A stretch of DNA of 64,000 bases from Microvirga sp. (GCF_014699075.1 NZ_JACXAB010000002.1:248001-312000), one strand, 5' to 3'. Counted from the stretch's first letter, positions 23,631 to 31,209 are shown. Notes: generated by a model from the letters alone, not told the origin. Numbers and translations: made by a program.

Positions 23631-23925
23631 AGAGATCGAAAGCCAGATGGGCGGCGTATTCCCGCGCCACGGCTTCCGTGAATTCAGGGTCGGTCTTGAG
23701 GGTTTTCATCCGCTCAGGGAGCAGCGCTTCCTTATGCTGACGTGCCGCCATAAGGGCGTCATAGGCAGTCAAAAGGGTCTTGCGGGCGTTAGCCATGGGT
23801 CCTGGATCCAGCGTCTGTAAGGCGGGAGCGGCCTCGGCCTCCTCAGGGGCCTTCGGCCAATTCTCCCGCCTCCATGGTAGCAGAGGCGGGTAAACCAATC
23901 CCGACGACGTCAGTGGTTCTGCCAT
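23524..23925 (-). CDS. unnamed helical protein, 133 or 90 residues
   Basis: Two starts are plausible: ATG 23925, overlapping the previous gene by 16 bases, or ATG 23796 behind AGGACCC. The conserved-looking part is helical (ARKTLLTAYDALMAARQHKE; AVAREYAAHLAFDLCALAFC) with a basic tail. No family recognised. Confidence 0.55.
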   Translation of the reverse strand: MAEPLTSSGLVYPPLLPWRRENWPKAPEEAEAAPALQTLDPGPMANARKTLLTAYDALMAARQHKEALLPERMKTLKTDPEFTEAVAREYAAHLAFDLCALAFCKELRRESPKTDDAPPLNGRVARRKGPRGG

Positions 23926-24164
23926 CGGCCGAGCTCGCTGGGGCGAACCCGCATGAACGACGTTGCCGTGCGGCCGTCACCATGAAGGATGTCGGCGCCG
24001 TCGTCGTGAAGCCGGACGCCGAAGTACCGGCGTGTCGCCTTAGGGTTCAGGGAATAGAACAGCCGCAGGAACCCGGGCCTCGTCGCGGCCGTCGACTTGG
24101 CCAGTTGCAGCGCCTCCAGGCGGCGGCCGTCTTCGTAGTCAATGACGCGGTAATGATCCGGCAT
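23910..24164 (-). CDS. unnamed protein, 84 residues
   Basis: CAGAGGAAGCACG gives a strong start at ATG 24164. Sequence begins MPDHYRVIDYEDGRRLEALQ and contains a beta-like GVRLHDDGADILHGDGRTAT. Basic, soluble and unassigned. Confidence 0.65.
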   Translation of the reverse strand: MPDHYRVIDYEDGRRLEALQLAKSTAATRPGFLRLFYSLNPKATRRYFGVRLHDDGADILHGDGRTATSFMRVRPSELGRWQNH

Positions 24165-24189
24165 CGTGCTTCCTCTGTTGGAGATACAA

Positions 24190-24390
24190 TCAGGCGCACA
24201 GAAGCCGCTCGGCGGTGGCCGAAGCGGCAGCGTAGGAGGTGCAAGGGAGGGAGAAGAAGTCGCCCTGGGCGGTCTCGATCCGGACCACGAAGCCGTCGTC
24301 CTCCGGGAGAATGATCGCGTCCTTCACGTCAGAGCCGAAGGTGTTGATGTTGGCTGCTTCCTGCGACGAAAAACGAGCGTAACCGGACAT
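24190..24390 (-). CDS. unnamed protein, 66 residues
   Basis: CAAGGAGAGCCACG precedes the ATG at 24390 and the CCCC leader lies 20 bases upstream. The product (DAIILPEDDGFVVRIETAQG; FFSLPCTSYAAASATAERLL) looks like a small alpha/beta domain. No known family. Confidence 0.65.
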   Translation of the reverse strand: MSGYARFSSQEAANINTFGSDVKDAIILPEDDGFVVRIETAQGDFFSLPCTSYAAASATAERLLCA

Positions 24391-24417
24391 CGTGGCTCTC
24401 CTTGATTTCGGGGATTT
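24391..24417 (-). promoter_or_regulatory. recurrent CCCC leader element
   Basis: TTGAAAATCCCCGAAATCAA then GGAGAGCCACGATG. A GATCTGAATTCC segment lies upstream. Spacing 20 bases. Confidence 0.55.
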
Positions 24418-24479
24418 TCAATTCATCCCTTTCATCTCGGACTGAGCCTGGAATTCAGATCTTCGAAGCTGGCACTTCG

Positions 24480-24935
24480 CTACCCGCGCAAAAGAGCAAT
24501 TGCTGTTTCCGCATCGGTTCGCGTGAGCCCGATGCTCGGATCAACTTGGATGTGGAAACCCTTCTGATGCGGGAGCATGCCGGGATCGTCATCAATGATG
24601 ACATAGCGGCTGGGCTGATGGCGTCTCAGATGACGCTCAATCTCAGAGCCCCGGATCGGAAGATCAGCAATCTCCTCCTCTGGGGACAGGTCAGGTGTGC
24701 GCCAATCGACGAAATAGCGATCTTCGCTGATCCCAGCCTGAGCCAACTTGGCCCGACAGTCTGCATCCCGGCGCCATGTGCTGGCAACAACCAGGCGGGC
24801 GCCCGTCTGGTCTAGTATGTCGACGATCATGGATGCCGCCCCTGCCGGAATGTATCCGGCTCCACCCAGCTTCGTGGAACGGTCAGTGACGATGACACCA
24901 TCGATGTCTAGGTAAACGAGACTGGGTGCGGCCAT
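24480..24935 (-). CDS. HAD-superfamily hydrolase-like protein, 151 residues
   Basis: Motif I is LDIDGVI at residues 7-13 and motif II is VASTW with its Ser/Thr near 49; a DDD cluster (YVIIDDDPGML) near 114-124 supplies the metal-binding acids. The layout fits the short HAD domains found as stand-alone phosphatases or in RNA-repair proteins. Start at ATG 24935 behind CGAGGATCAGA; the longer frame to 24995 includes the leader and is not expected. Probably a small nucleotidase or phosphatase; substrate unknown. Confidence 0.75.
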   Translation of the reverse strand: MAAPSLVYLDIDGVIVTDRSTKLGGAGYIPAGAASMIVDILDQTGARLVVASTWRRDADCRAKLAQAGISEDRYFVDWRTPDLSPEEEIADLPIRGSEIERHLRRHQPSRYVIIDDDPGMLPHQKGFHIQVDPSIGLTRTDAETAIALLRG

Positions 24936-24955
24936 TCTGATCCTCGGGGATTTCG
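24936..24955 (-). promoter_or_regulatory. recurrent CCCC leader element
   Basis: GACGAAATCCCCGAGGATCA leads into GAATG; CCCC lies only 11 bases from the start, so it abuts the ribosome site. CGTGG...CCACG can pair upstream. Confidence 0.4.
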
Positions 24956-25033
24956 TCCGTGGTTGTCCTGTTTGGGTTGAGGGAGCAAAACCCACGACTT
25001 CTGGAAGAGTTCACTGGCTTTTTTGACGCGTGC

Positions 25034-25066
25034 AAAAGAAAAGCCACGTTACACAACGTGGCTTTT
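25034..25066 (-). terminator. intrinsic terminator of SSB-like gene 5
   Basis: AAAAGCCACGTT-GTGT-AACGTGGCTTTT, a perfect stem with T-rich ends, 33 bases past the stop at 25099. Confidence 0.8.
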
Positions 25067-25098
25067 CTCAAGCTGGCCGAAATCCAGGGGGCTTTGGA

Positions 25099-25434
25099 TT
25101 AAGCGGCTGCTTGTTCCTTGGGCGGCAGAGCTTCGCTGATCACGCGGAAGACATTGCGCTCGAAGGTGCCGTAGAGGGCGACGGGACCCTCTTTGAAGAG
25201 GTTCTGGGTGTCGTCGAACGCCTTGCCGAAGGCCATCGTGGTCACCGTCACTTCGCGCTGATCGCGTCGGGTATAGGTGAGCTTCGCCTTGGCATAGGGC
25301 TTCTTGTTCTTGTCTTCGAGCACTTCCACTGCCGAGAGGTGGCCGCGCAGCGGATAGGCGCGGGAGCGCTCCTGCGTCGTCTGGGTGCCAGCTGCGTTGT
25401 TCGAAACCTGGTTGTCGTTCACTGCCGTATCCAT
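25099..25434 (-). CDS. SSB-like small protein, diverged family copy 5, 111 residues
   Basis: Same plan as copies 1-4: an Asn/Thr/Ala-rich N-terminus (MDTAVNDNQVSNNAAGTQTT), a YPLRGHLSAVEVLEDKNKKP strand pair, LFKEGPVALYGTFERNVFRV matching the LKEGQPIRVFG...FRI core of the others, and an EQAAA end. Low identity outside the core. OB-like fold is inferred only. Start at ATG 25434; AGGAAAGACAGCC lies slightly far upstream. Confidence 0.65.
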   Translation of the reverse strand: MDTAVNDNQVSNNAAGTQTTQERSRAYPLRGHLSAVEVLEDKNKKPYAKAKLTYTRRDQREVTVTTMAFGKAFDDTQNLFKEGPVALYGTFERNVFRVISEALPPKEQAAA

Positions 25435-25755
25435 GATTGGCTGTCTTTCCTGTTGTGCCAAAGGCTGGTGATGATGTGGCCGCCGTCCTGGCTGGCCGTT
25501 TGATGCTGTGGGACGATTGTTGTTCGTCTCTTCTTCTTGAGGATTTTGAAGTCTTCCCTTCCGACCTGACTGCTCAATTGCAGTTGATCTTTCGGGGTTT
25601 TTGACCTTCATCCCTTCGCCTCAATTTTCTGAGACAAATCTCTTCTGGCGAAACCACTTAGCCATCAGGCGTTCCCCTTAGGAGTAAGTGACCAGCCTTA
25701 GGAAAGGACTAGGTTCTACTGTTTGGAAAACAGCGTTGCGTAGGAATGGAAAGGT
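25435..25755. other. 321-bp intergenic region
   Basis: Carries the long 5' region of SSB-like gene 5 on the minus strand, with two CCCC-like leader remnants near 25541 and 25594, and the promoter of the plus-strand gene at 25756. No further gene is supported. Confidence 0.4.
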
Positions 25756-26523
25756 ATGCCTGAGATCCAATCGATGGTGATCGACGATGAGATGGCCAAA
25801 GCTCTCTCTATAGCCATCGTCAGACTGTGCTTCCGGGATACCTGCCTGGAGGACTACCACTCGGGGGACCCGAACTGGGCGGACCTGATCCAAGACACAC
25901 AAGCAGTCGTGCTCCACACTGGCGGCGCCATTCCGCTGGATCAGGTCCGCCGCCTCACCCAGGTTGAAAGCCGTGCCTTCAGACGCGAAGCGGTGGACGC
26001 CCTCTATACGATCCTGCTCAACCTCAGGGACCCTGACTATCTGGCGGCAATCCTCAACTACGGCAGGCAGGGGCTAGAGCGTTGGGGCGAGCCGAAGCCA
26101 GATCCAGAGCTTCAGGTCATTCCATCCCATTTTGAGGCTCCGATCCCTGAAATCCTCCTTGGTGACTGGATGTCGGCAAAGTTGGCCTTTGCTATCGTCA
26201 AAACGGCCCTGGACTGTGAGGAGATGTCAGCCCTGGAGGCCGGCGTTGAGCCGGAAAGCTCGGCTGGCGACTATTCGGATGTGAAAGTCGTATGCCAGGG
26301 ACAGCCTGTTGCGTGGCAGGAGATCGGTCGGATTTCTGGCGATGAGATGAGCTTGCTCGTGAAACGTTGGGTTGATCGCGTCTACACGGTCTTCAAGCAG
26401 ATGCACGATGGCAAGTTTCTCGTTATCACCCTGCGTCTGGGATCTGAAGTCGAGGCGCAGGAGGAGTCTCCAGAGATCATCCCTTACTTGGCGAGCCCTC
26501 GGATCCTGAGCCACCCGTTCTAA
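25756..26523 (+). CDS. unnamed protein with an internal duplication, 255 residues
   Basis: GGAAAGGT precedes the ATG. Two halves look alike: residues 13-100 (MAKALSIAIVRLCFRDTCLE ... FRREAVDALYTILLNLRDPD) and 140-225 (SAKLAFAIVKTALDCEEMSA ... LVKRWVDRVYTVFKQMHDGK). Each has a helix, an acidic loop and a second helix ending in a short beta segment. Soluble, no known motif. It stands alone on the plus strand and is followed by a two-hairpin element. Confidence 0.7.
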   Translation: MPEIQSMVIDDEMAKALSIAIVRLCFRDTCLEDYHSGDPNWADLIQDTQAVVLHTGGAIPLDQVRRLTQVESRAFRREAVDALYTILLNLRDPDYLAAILNYGRQGLERWGEPKPDPELQVIPSHFEAPIPEILLGDWMSAKLAFAIVKTALDCEEMSALEAGVEPESSAGDYSDVKVVCQGQPVAWQEIGRISGDEMSLLVKRWVDRVYTVFKQMHDGKFLVITLRLGSEVEAQEESPEIIPYLASPRILSHPF

Positions 26524-26571
26524 AGCAGCGCAGGCTCGATCGAGAAAGCGGCATATCTGGTCTAGATTGGC

Positions 26572-26630
26572 TGACCCGAGGCGGGTCAGAGCGTTCTTGT
26601 GCCAGAAGGGCATGAGGGCGAGTCGCCCTC
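26572..26630 (+). repeat. double-hairpin element, copy 1
   Basis: TGACCCGAGGCGGGTCA, a 25-base spacer, then GAGGGCGAGTCGCCCTC. The same two stems recur in the same order and near-identical spacing at 27297-27353, on the other side of the two genes between them. Confidence 0.55.
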
Positions 26631-27008
26631 GGGGGCGGCTTGGGGCATGGAGGGCTGAGCACAGCCGAATAGGTACCTCGAAACGCCGTTGCTGTCGTCG
26701 CCATCGATCAGACGATGGATTTCCTCGAAATCCTTATGCCGCTCGGGGAACGTCTCATAAGAGAGGGTTTCTTGCAGGAAGCCTTCGAGACACATGACAG
26801 CGTGCTCAACCTCGTACCAATCCGCGATGGTGAGGGTGAACGTTCCCTCCTTCCCATGGAATGTATCGAACAGCACAGTGGACGCGGCGCGGCGTACTTC
26901 ATCGTCCATGCCAAATCGCAAGCAGTCCGACAAAAGCTTGCACTGCTTGTCAGTGAGGGTGACGGTCCGGATCACCTCCGCGAAGTCAATGAGCGTCAGA
27001 TCTTTCAT
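26586..27008 (-). CDS. unnamed acidic protein, 140 residues
   Basis: Starts MKDLTLIDFAEVIRTVTLTD at ATG 27008 with AGGAAATCCCC directly upstream. Helical (DEVRRAASTVLFDTFHGK; EVEHAVMCLEGFLQETLSY). The last residues (SCPSGTRTL) are encoded inside the double-hairpin element, hinting that the C-terminus was reshaped when that element inserted. Unassigned. Confidence 0.65.
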   Translation of the reverse strand: MKDLTLIDFAEVIRTVTLTDKQCKLLSDCLRFGMDDEVRRAASTVLFDTFHGKEGTFTLTIADWYEVEHAVMCLEGFLQETLSYETFPERHKDFEEIHRLIDGDDSNGVSRYLFGCAQPSMPQAAPEGDSPSCPSGTRTL

Positions 27009-27033
27009 CGGGGATTTCCTGAAGCGATTTCGC

Positions 27034-27246
27034 CTACTCTTTCAGCAATCGATCAAGGATCTCGAGGTACTGAGCGTAATCTTCAGGGCTCGCCTGATCC
27101 TCGTATGCTCGTGCGAACTCTTGGGCGCTGCGCGACGGCTCGGTTCGGGTGTCGCCGAGTGCTTCCAGATGCTTATCCTGGGAGATGTCCGCATCGTACA
27201 AGGCAACATACCGGCGGGCGGCGTCCTCAGGGGTAAGAGTGACCAT
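27034..27246 (-). CDS. unnamed acidic protein, 70 residues
   Basis: CAAGGAAAGCCTA gives a good start at ATG 27246. The small helical product (EDAARRYVALYDADISQDKH; SPEDYAQYLEILDRLLKE) is followed 25 bases later by the 27008 gene, so the two form an operon. A double hairpin and, further out, a LexA box lie upstream. Confidence 0.65.
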   Translation of the reverse strand: MVTLTPEDAARRYVALYDADISQDKHLEALGDTRTEPSRSAQEFARAYEDQASPEDYAQYLEILDRLLKE

Positions 27247-27296
27247 TAGGCTTTCCTTGGATGCAAAGAGATAAGGCTGTCTTGCTCTCAGCTGAC

Positions 27297-27353
27297 TGAC
27301 CCTTTTGGGGTCAGATCAATTTGTGTGTCGGTGCGGGAGGGCGAAACGCCCTC
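27297..27353 (+). repeat. double-hairpin element, copy 2
   Basis: TGACCCTTTTGGGGTCA, a 23-base spacer, then GAGGGCGAAACGCCCTC. Start-to-start spacing of the two stems is 40 bases against 42 in copy 1. Confidence 0.55.
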
Positions 27354-27468
27354 GGCCAAAAATGGACGGCCGGAGGCCGACTTCTGTCGCTTGGGATAGC
27401 GGGGATAATTCGTTAACCAGAATTGACGGGGGCAGAGCGAGGTGGGATCCAGAGGCCAGAACAAACAA

Positions 27469-27483
27469 GGAACATCGTTCAAT
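27469..27483. promoter_or_regulatory. LexA box (GAAC-N7-GAAC)
   Basis: GAACAAACAAGGAAC is a perfect alphaproteobacterial SOS operator in a gene-free stretch. It is 347 bases before the plus gene at 27830 and 223 bases before the minus gene starting at 27246, so the controlled unit is unclear. Confidence 0.55.
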
Positions 27484-27829
27484 GACTGGGGCCTTTCCAC
27501 CGCGTTCGCGGCCATCCGAACCGGTCTCAAAACCAGGATCTCATCTCGGACGAAGCGCAGCGCCAGAAGCTTGTGTCGACACCCCGTTCCAGGAAGGGAG
27601 GCGCTGCCTCACCTCCCTGCAAGCCGCCGCTTTGCCCGGTTCATGCAGCAAGTCGGTCGCACCATCGCCTGCGGCTCAGGAGCAACCGCGTTGCGCACGC
27701 TCCGGTACGCCTCGGACTTCGTCTCGGGCTCTGCACCGGGACTTGCACCCACCCTCCGCTCCTCGCCGGAGAGGCAGGGTTGCAGGAAGGGCCTGCAACC
27801 TGCCCCCCACTGAAGAAGAGGATCTCGAA

Positions 27830-28057
27830 ATGAGCGCAGTTACCGGAGCAATGAACGTCCTGGCCGATGCAAGCAACGGCTTTGTCTCTCGCGAGGATGT
27901 TGCCGAGGCAAGGGACCAGTTGATCGCGGCTCTGCTGGCGGACGAGAGCCTGCCTTTTGAAGTCCGGCTCCTGCTGGAGCTGCGTGAAGTCGAGGCCGGC
28001 TACGTCAATAACAAGCGGATCGGTCGTCTGATCGGAGAGGCTACAAAGCGGCACTAA
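27830..28057 (+). CDS. unnamed helical protein, 75 residues
   Basis: AAGAGGATCTCGAA precedes the ATG at 27830. The product is one compact helical bundle (ASNGFVSREDVAEARDQLIA; LPFEVRLLLELREVEAGYVN). The frame runs open far upstream, but that part lacks codon character. A LexA box lies 350 bases before it. Function unknown. Confidence 0.6.
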   Translation: MSAVTGAMNVLADASNGFVSREDVAEARDQLIAALLADESLPFEVRLLLELREVEAGYVNNKRIGRLIGEATKRH

Positions 28058-28133
28058 TCGGGCCGTTCAACTACGGAACCCAAGGGGTCGGCGTGAACCA
28101 GGATCGCCGGCCCTTTCTTATGAACTGACCAAT

Positions 28134-28349
28134 CTATTCGTCTCCAAGAGCCTTCTTGATCATCGGTATCATGTCTGAGATCTCGATATCTCCCCGCACG
28201 AATGCGTCGAAAACGTGATCTGTCCGAGGGTCGCGTCTAACGCCCTCCATAGCGCTATCGTGGGCAGCGTGCTCTACTGCGCGGCGACGTCGCTCCATCT
28301 CCTCGGGAGTAATCTTCGGGCGCGGTGCCGACGGCTGGGTATCTGTCAT
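28134..28349 (-). CDS. VbhA-like antitoxin domain protein, 71 residues
   Basis: Residues 15-68 follow the antitoxin VbhA pattern: EEMERRRRAVEHAAHDSAME, then GVRRDPRTDHVFDAFVRGDI and EISDMIPMIKKALG. VbhA-type proteins block Fic AMP-transferases with an inhibitory helix whose motif is (S/T)xxxE(G/N); here the segment is DSAMEG, with Asp at the Ser position and Ser one residue later. No Fic protein (HPFxxGNG) is encoded in the window, so it is an orphan or partner of a remote toxin. Start at 28349 with GGAGCGCCAAGGT. Confidence 0.7.
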   Translation of the reverse strand: MTDTQPSAPRPKITPEEMERRRRAVEHAAHDSAMEGVRRDPRTDHVFDAFVRGDIEISDMIPMIKKALGDE

Positions 28350-28386
28350 ACCTTGGCGCTCCGTAGGAAGGGGGTCGGGAGTGATC

Positions 28387-29301
28387 CTACCCGAACCGGT
28401 TCAGTACTGCATCAACGAGAGCACGCACATTGGCCGCATAAATCCCAACCTGGCCCAGCCGCATCGGATTGAGCTCGACGATCCCGACATCGCCATTGAT
28501 CATGGCAATATCCAGAACGAAGCTGCCGCCTCCGAGCCGGTCGACGGCCTCTGACGCGAAGGCGAGATACTGGTCGAGCCGGAGGTTGGACATTGCCGGT
28601 CCACCTACCTTGTTATTTCCGCGATGCTCGATCATCGCAGGGTCATAGAGGGCGGTGTTGTCCAACGGCGTCTTCCACGGAATGCATCCGGCGCCCGTCA
28701 CGACCTGTCCGTCGACCACGAAGAGGCGGTATTCATACGTCATCTCGACGTATTCCTGCACCAACAGGCAGGCTTGTTCGTCAATGAAGGAGTAGACCAT
28801 GGCATCCAGCGCCTGCCAGAGCGAAGTGCCGACGGGAACCTGCTTGGTGAAATACTTGTCCCGCGTTGCCTTCACAAAGGCATCCTTGCCGTCGAGGTGG
28901 AGACGCTGGACCTCCGCGTCGGCCTGATCAAGATCGCAAAGTTTGATGGAGCGGCCGGCGAGCTCCAGGAAGCCTGGCACCGTCCAATAGGGTAGCGTCT
29001 TCTCCATCGGACCTGGATACGTCAGACCCTCCCGGAAGAGGTCGCTGCGATGGCCAGCCCGACCGAAGATATGGGTGACGGAATCGGGAACCTTGCTCAG
29101 GTCGTCATAAGCCTTGATCTGGGAGCCTGCACGATCCTTCAGGGTCTTCCAGAGGATCGCATTTTCAAGACGCTCCTCCGGATCCATGCCGCGATCCAGG
29201 ACGAAGGCATAAGGAGGGACGGGCTCGAGGTTGGCGGTGAGACCTGCCATGCCGATCGAGGCGAGCCGGGGCGTGACCAGGATCTCGGCCAGATTGTCCA
29301 T
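28387..29301 (-). CDS. ATP-grasp domain protein, 304 residues
   Basis: The C-terminal half carries ATP-grasp signatures: LVQEYVEMTYEYRLFVVDGQ for the nucleotide-binding strand pair, FVLDIAMINGDVGIVELNP for the metal-binding Asp/Glu-Asn end, and GQVGIYAANV after it. ATP-grasp enzymes ligate a carboxylate to an amine or thiol through acyl-phosphate; such stand-alone plasmid or phage types may modify peptides. Start at ATG 29301 with AAGGAG seven bases away. The neighbouring antitoxin-like gene is 38 bases downstream. Confidence 0.75.
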   Translation of the reverse strand: MDNLAEILVTPRLASIGMAGLTANLEPVPPYAFVLDRGMDPEERLENAILWKTLKDRAGSQIKAYDDLSKVPDSVTHIFGRAGHRSDLFREGLTYPGPMEKTLPYWTVPGFLELAGRSIKLCDLDQADAEVQRLHLDGKDAFVKATRDKYFTKQVPVGTSLWQALDAMVYSFIDEQACLLVQEYVEMTYEYRLFVVDGQVVTGAGCIPWKTPLDNTALYDPAMIEHRGNNKVGGPAMSNLRLDQYLAFASEAVDRLGGGSFVLDIAMINGDVGIVELNPMRLGQVGIYAANVRALVDAVLNRFG

Positions 29302-29360
29302 TCTCATCTCCTTCAAGGGATTTCAGCGGTAGAGTTTCCGCCGGTCCTCAGATCCTGGCT

Positions 29361-30263
29361 TCAATCGGCTCTTGCGGAGAACCGCTCCAAAGCGGTGATC
29401 CGGCGAACGGGAGGATCAACCGGACGTAGATAGATTTGCGACTGCAGGAAGGTGATCTCCTCCTGAAGCTTCTCTTCGGGTATGTCGATCCACCACGCCT
29501 TCTGTGAGCCGTCCGATCCGTCCGACCAGCGGTAGGATCGGGCTTTGAGAAGCTCCTTGCGCTCAAAGGGCGTGTTCGGCGCCTTGATGCGGCAGGTGAT
29601 CGCTCTGGAGGCCTGGAGAAGGTAGGAGATCGGGGAGCGCCCAGACTTGGGGAGTGGGAGCTTTAGGATCTGAAGGGCGGCGAGGCAGTCTTCCGCAGCT
29701 CTGTGCGCCTTGAAGAAGAAGCCGCTCTTCATGCCGATGTAGCTGAGGGACAGATTCTCAAAGCCTTCGTCCTTCCATGGAACCTCATGGAGAGAACAGG
29801 CCCAAGGCTTCGTGGTGAAAATCGGCGACAGCTTTTCGAGCCAACGGCGATCGAAGGCAGCTTTGTGAGCGATACAGATCTCGGCGGTCGACACGAGGCC
29901 AACGACCGCATCGAGGTCGATGGACATGCCCGCGACCATGGCGTCGTCGATGCCGGTCAGGTCGGTGATGGCGGCTGGGATCGGCCCTGATGGCTGCTGC
30001 AGCTGCTGGAACGGCTGGAAGATCTCAACGATCTGCCCGTCGTCCGTAAAGGTGAACGGGACCATGGCCAGCTCGATGATGTCGCCCGTTCTTGGGTCGA
30101 GGGAGGTGGTTTCCGTGTCGACGCAGAGGCCGAGGCGGTGTCCAGCCGGGAGGTCGCGAGGATCGGGCACAGGGCAGAACGCAGTGGCGTCAGTGGCCAA
30201 TTCGCGCAGGACGCGGTAGCGGCCCGTCGCTTCCAGGGTGGCGGCCATTTCCTCAAGATGCAT
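29361..30263 (-). CDS. DnaQ-type 3'-5' exonuclease, 300 residues
   Basis: DEDDh exonuclease motifs are complete: VDTETTSLD (Exo I) near residue 47, IAHKAAFDRRWL (Exo II) near 129, and HRAAEDCLA (Exo III with His and Asp) near 187. About 100 further residues follow, with an Arg/Lys-rich tail of unknown function. I choose the ATG at 30263, which overlaps the stop of the upstream gene by 11 bases; the upstream extension is another gene's antiparallel frame. Likely proofreading-like or nucleic-acid-degrading activity. Confidence 0.8.
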   Translation of the reverse strand: MHLEEMAATLEATGRYRVLRELATDATAFCPVPDPRDLPAGHRLGLCVDTETTSLDPRTGDIIELAMVPFTFTDDGQIVEIFQPFQQLQQPSGPIPAAITDLTGIDDAMVAGMSIDLDAVVGLVSTAEICIAHKAAFDRRWLEKLSPIFTTKPWACSLHEVPWKDEGFENLSLSYIGMKSGFFFKAHRAAEDCLAALQILKLPLPKSGRSPISYLLQASRAITCRIKAPNTPFERKELLKARSYRWSDGSDGSQKAWWIDIPEEKLQEEITFLQSQIYLRPVDPPVRRITALERFSARAD

Positions 30264-30624
30264 GGATCGAACTTTCTGTAGGCGATGAGCTACTGGTGGA
30301 GAGGGGATCGGGGTTGATCCCGCACTCCTTGACCTGGTCCCAGAGGAGCGAGGTCGCCCGGGGTTTGCCGTCGGCTTTGCGGCCTTGGGTGTAGTCGCCA
30401 ACCTTAAGGAGGCGGCAGTATCCAAAGCGTTGCTCAGGCCGGTCCTTTCGGCCCTTCCAGTACGGGCAACGCTGGGTTTTCACGGACGGAGATCCGTCCG
30501 GACCGGTCTCCACGCGAGCAATGCGGTAGCAGTAGTCTCCGTGCGGGATCACTGTCTCGGCACGGCTGATCCGACGGTCGTGGCGAGATTGACGGCTAAG
30601 GGCGGCAGCGGCTTGGACGGGCAT
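30253..30624 (-). CDS. unnamed Cys-rich protein, 123 residues
   Basis: Begins MPVQAAAALSRQSRHDRRIS. Four cysteines sit in CYRIARVE, QRCPYWKG, GYCRLLKVGD and VKECGINP, spaced like a metal site. GGAGCCGGC precedes the ATG at 30624. It overlaps the exonuclease start, so the two are probably co-translated. I recall similar unnamed proteins on Methylobacterium replicons. Confidence 0.7.
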   Translation of the reverse strand: MPVQAAAALSRQSRHDRRISRAETVIPHGDYCYRIARVETGPDGSPSVKTQRCPYWKGRKDRPEQRFGYCRLLKVGDYTQGRKADGKPRATSLLWDQVKECGINPDPLSTSSSSPTESSIHAS

Positions 30625-30638
30625 CAGATGCCGGCTCC

Positions 30639-31190
30639 TTATTGCACGTAGATCGTGACGTCGATCGGGGAGGCTCCGAAGACCTCATCGACGATGGCCC
30701 TGATCGTCGGCCAATCTCCGCCAGAAAGTCCGGCTCCAATCCGGGGGAGGGCGAGTGACGTCGGGTGGAGGACCTCATCAGGACGTCGCGAATCCAGGAT
30801 GATGCCCGACAGCATCTGATCTCGGGCCGAGGTGAGCGAGGAGCGCACGGCGTCGTACTCGACGCGGCGGCGGTCGGTGCCGACCTCCAACTGGATGAAC
30901 AGATTGGCGATGGCCGCCAGATTAGGGCGCAACCGGCGGCGGAGCCCCACCTCGGTCACGCCGACGAACTGAACGGTACCAAGCAGAGAGGGAGCAACGG
31001 CCGTGTTCGGGCGAGTGCCGCGGACGGTCGGCACCGAACTATGGAGCCGCTTAAATTCGCGTTTGACGTGCGGCCAGGTGTCGGCGATGGCCTCGGCAAA
31101 GCCCTTGCCCATCGCGCCGATGCAATTTGTCCCCTGACCAATGATCATGGCCTCGGTCTGAAGAGCATTGCCGCGAATTTCTCGAATCAT
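30639..31190 (-). CDS. macro-domain protein, 183 residues
   Basis: The N-terminus shows the ADP-ribose pocket: TEAMIIGQGTNCIGAMGKGF, followed by AEAIADTWPHVKREFKRL. The C-terminus shows LALPRIGAGLSGGDWPTIRA and the final strand VTIYV. Macro domains bind or hydrolyse ADP-ribose on proteins or DNA (as in DarG) or ADP-ribose 1''-phosphate. The middle is longer than in minimal macro domains. No ADP-ribosyltransferase toxin is recognisable next to it. Start at ATG 31190 behind CAGGAACTTCG. Confidence 0.75.
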   Translation of the reverse strand: MIREIRGNALQTEAMIIGQGTNCIGAMGKGFAEAIADTWPHVKREFKRLHSSVPTVRGTRPNTAVAPSLLGTVQFVGVTEVGLRRRLRPNLAAIANLFIQLEVGTDRRRVEYDAVRSSLTSARDQMLSGIILDSRRPDEVLHPTSLALPRIGAGLSGGDWPTIRAIVDEVFGASPIDVTIYVQ

Positions 31191-31209
31191 CGAAGTTCCT
31201 GGGGTTTGG
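31191..31209 (-). promoter_or_regulatory. recurrent CCCC leader element
   Basis: GCCAAACCCCAGGAACTTCG leads directly into ATG; CCCC is 11 bases from the start, next to AGGAA. Confidence 0.35.

Larger units (their letters stand above)
27247..27829. other. 583-bp region without a convincing gene
   Basis: Contains the second double-hairpin element (27297-27353) and a perfect LexA box (27469-27483). Several overlapping frames exist on both strands, but they are Arg/Pro/Ser-rich, lack ribosome sites and look non-coding. It may hold an SOS-controlled leader or a non-coding RNA. Confidence 0.45.
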
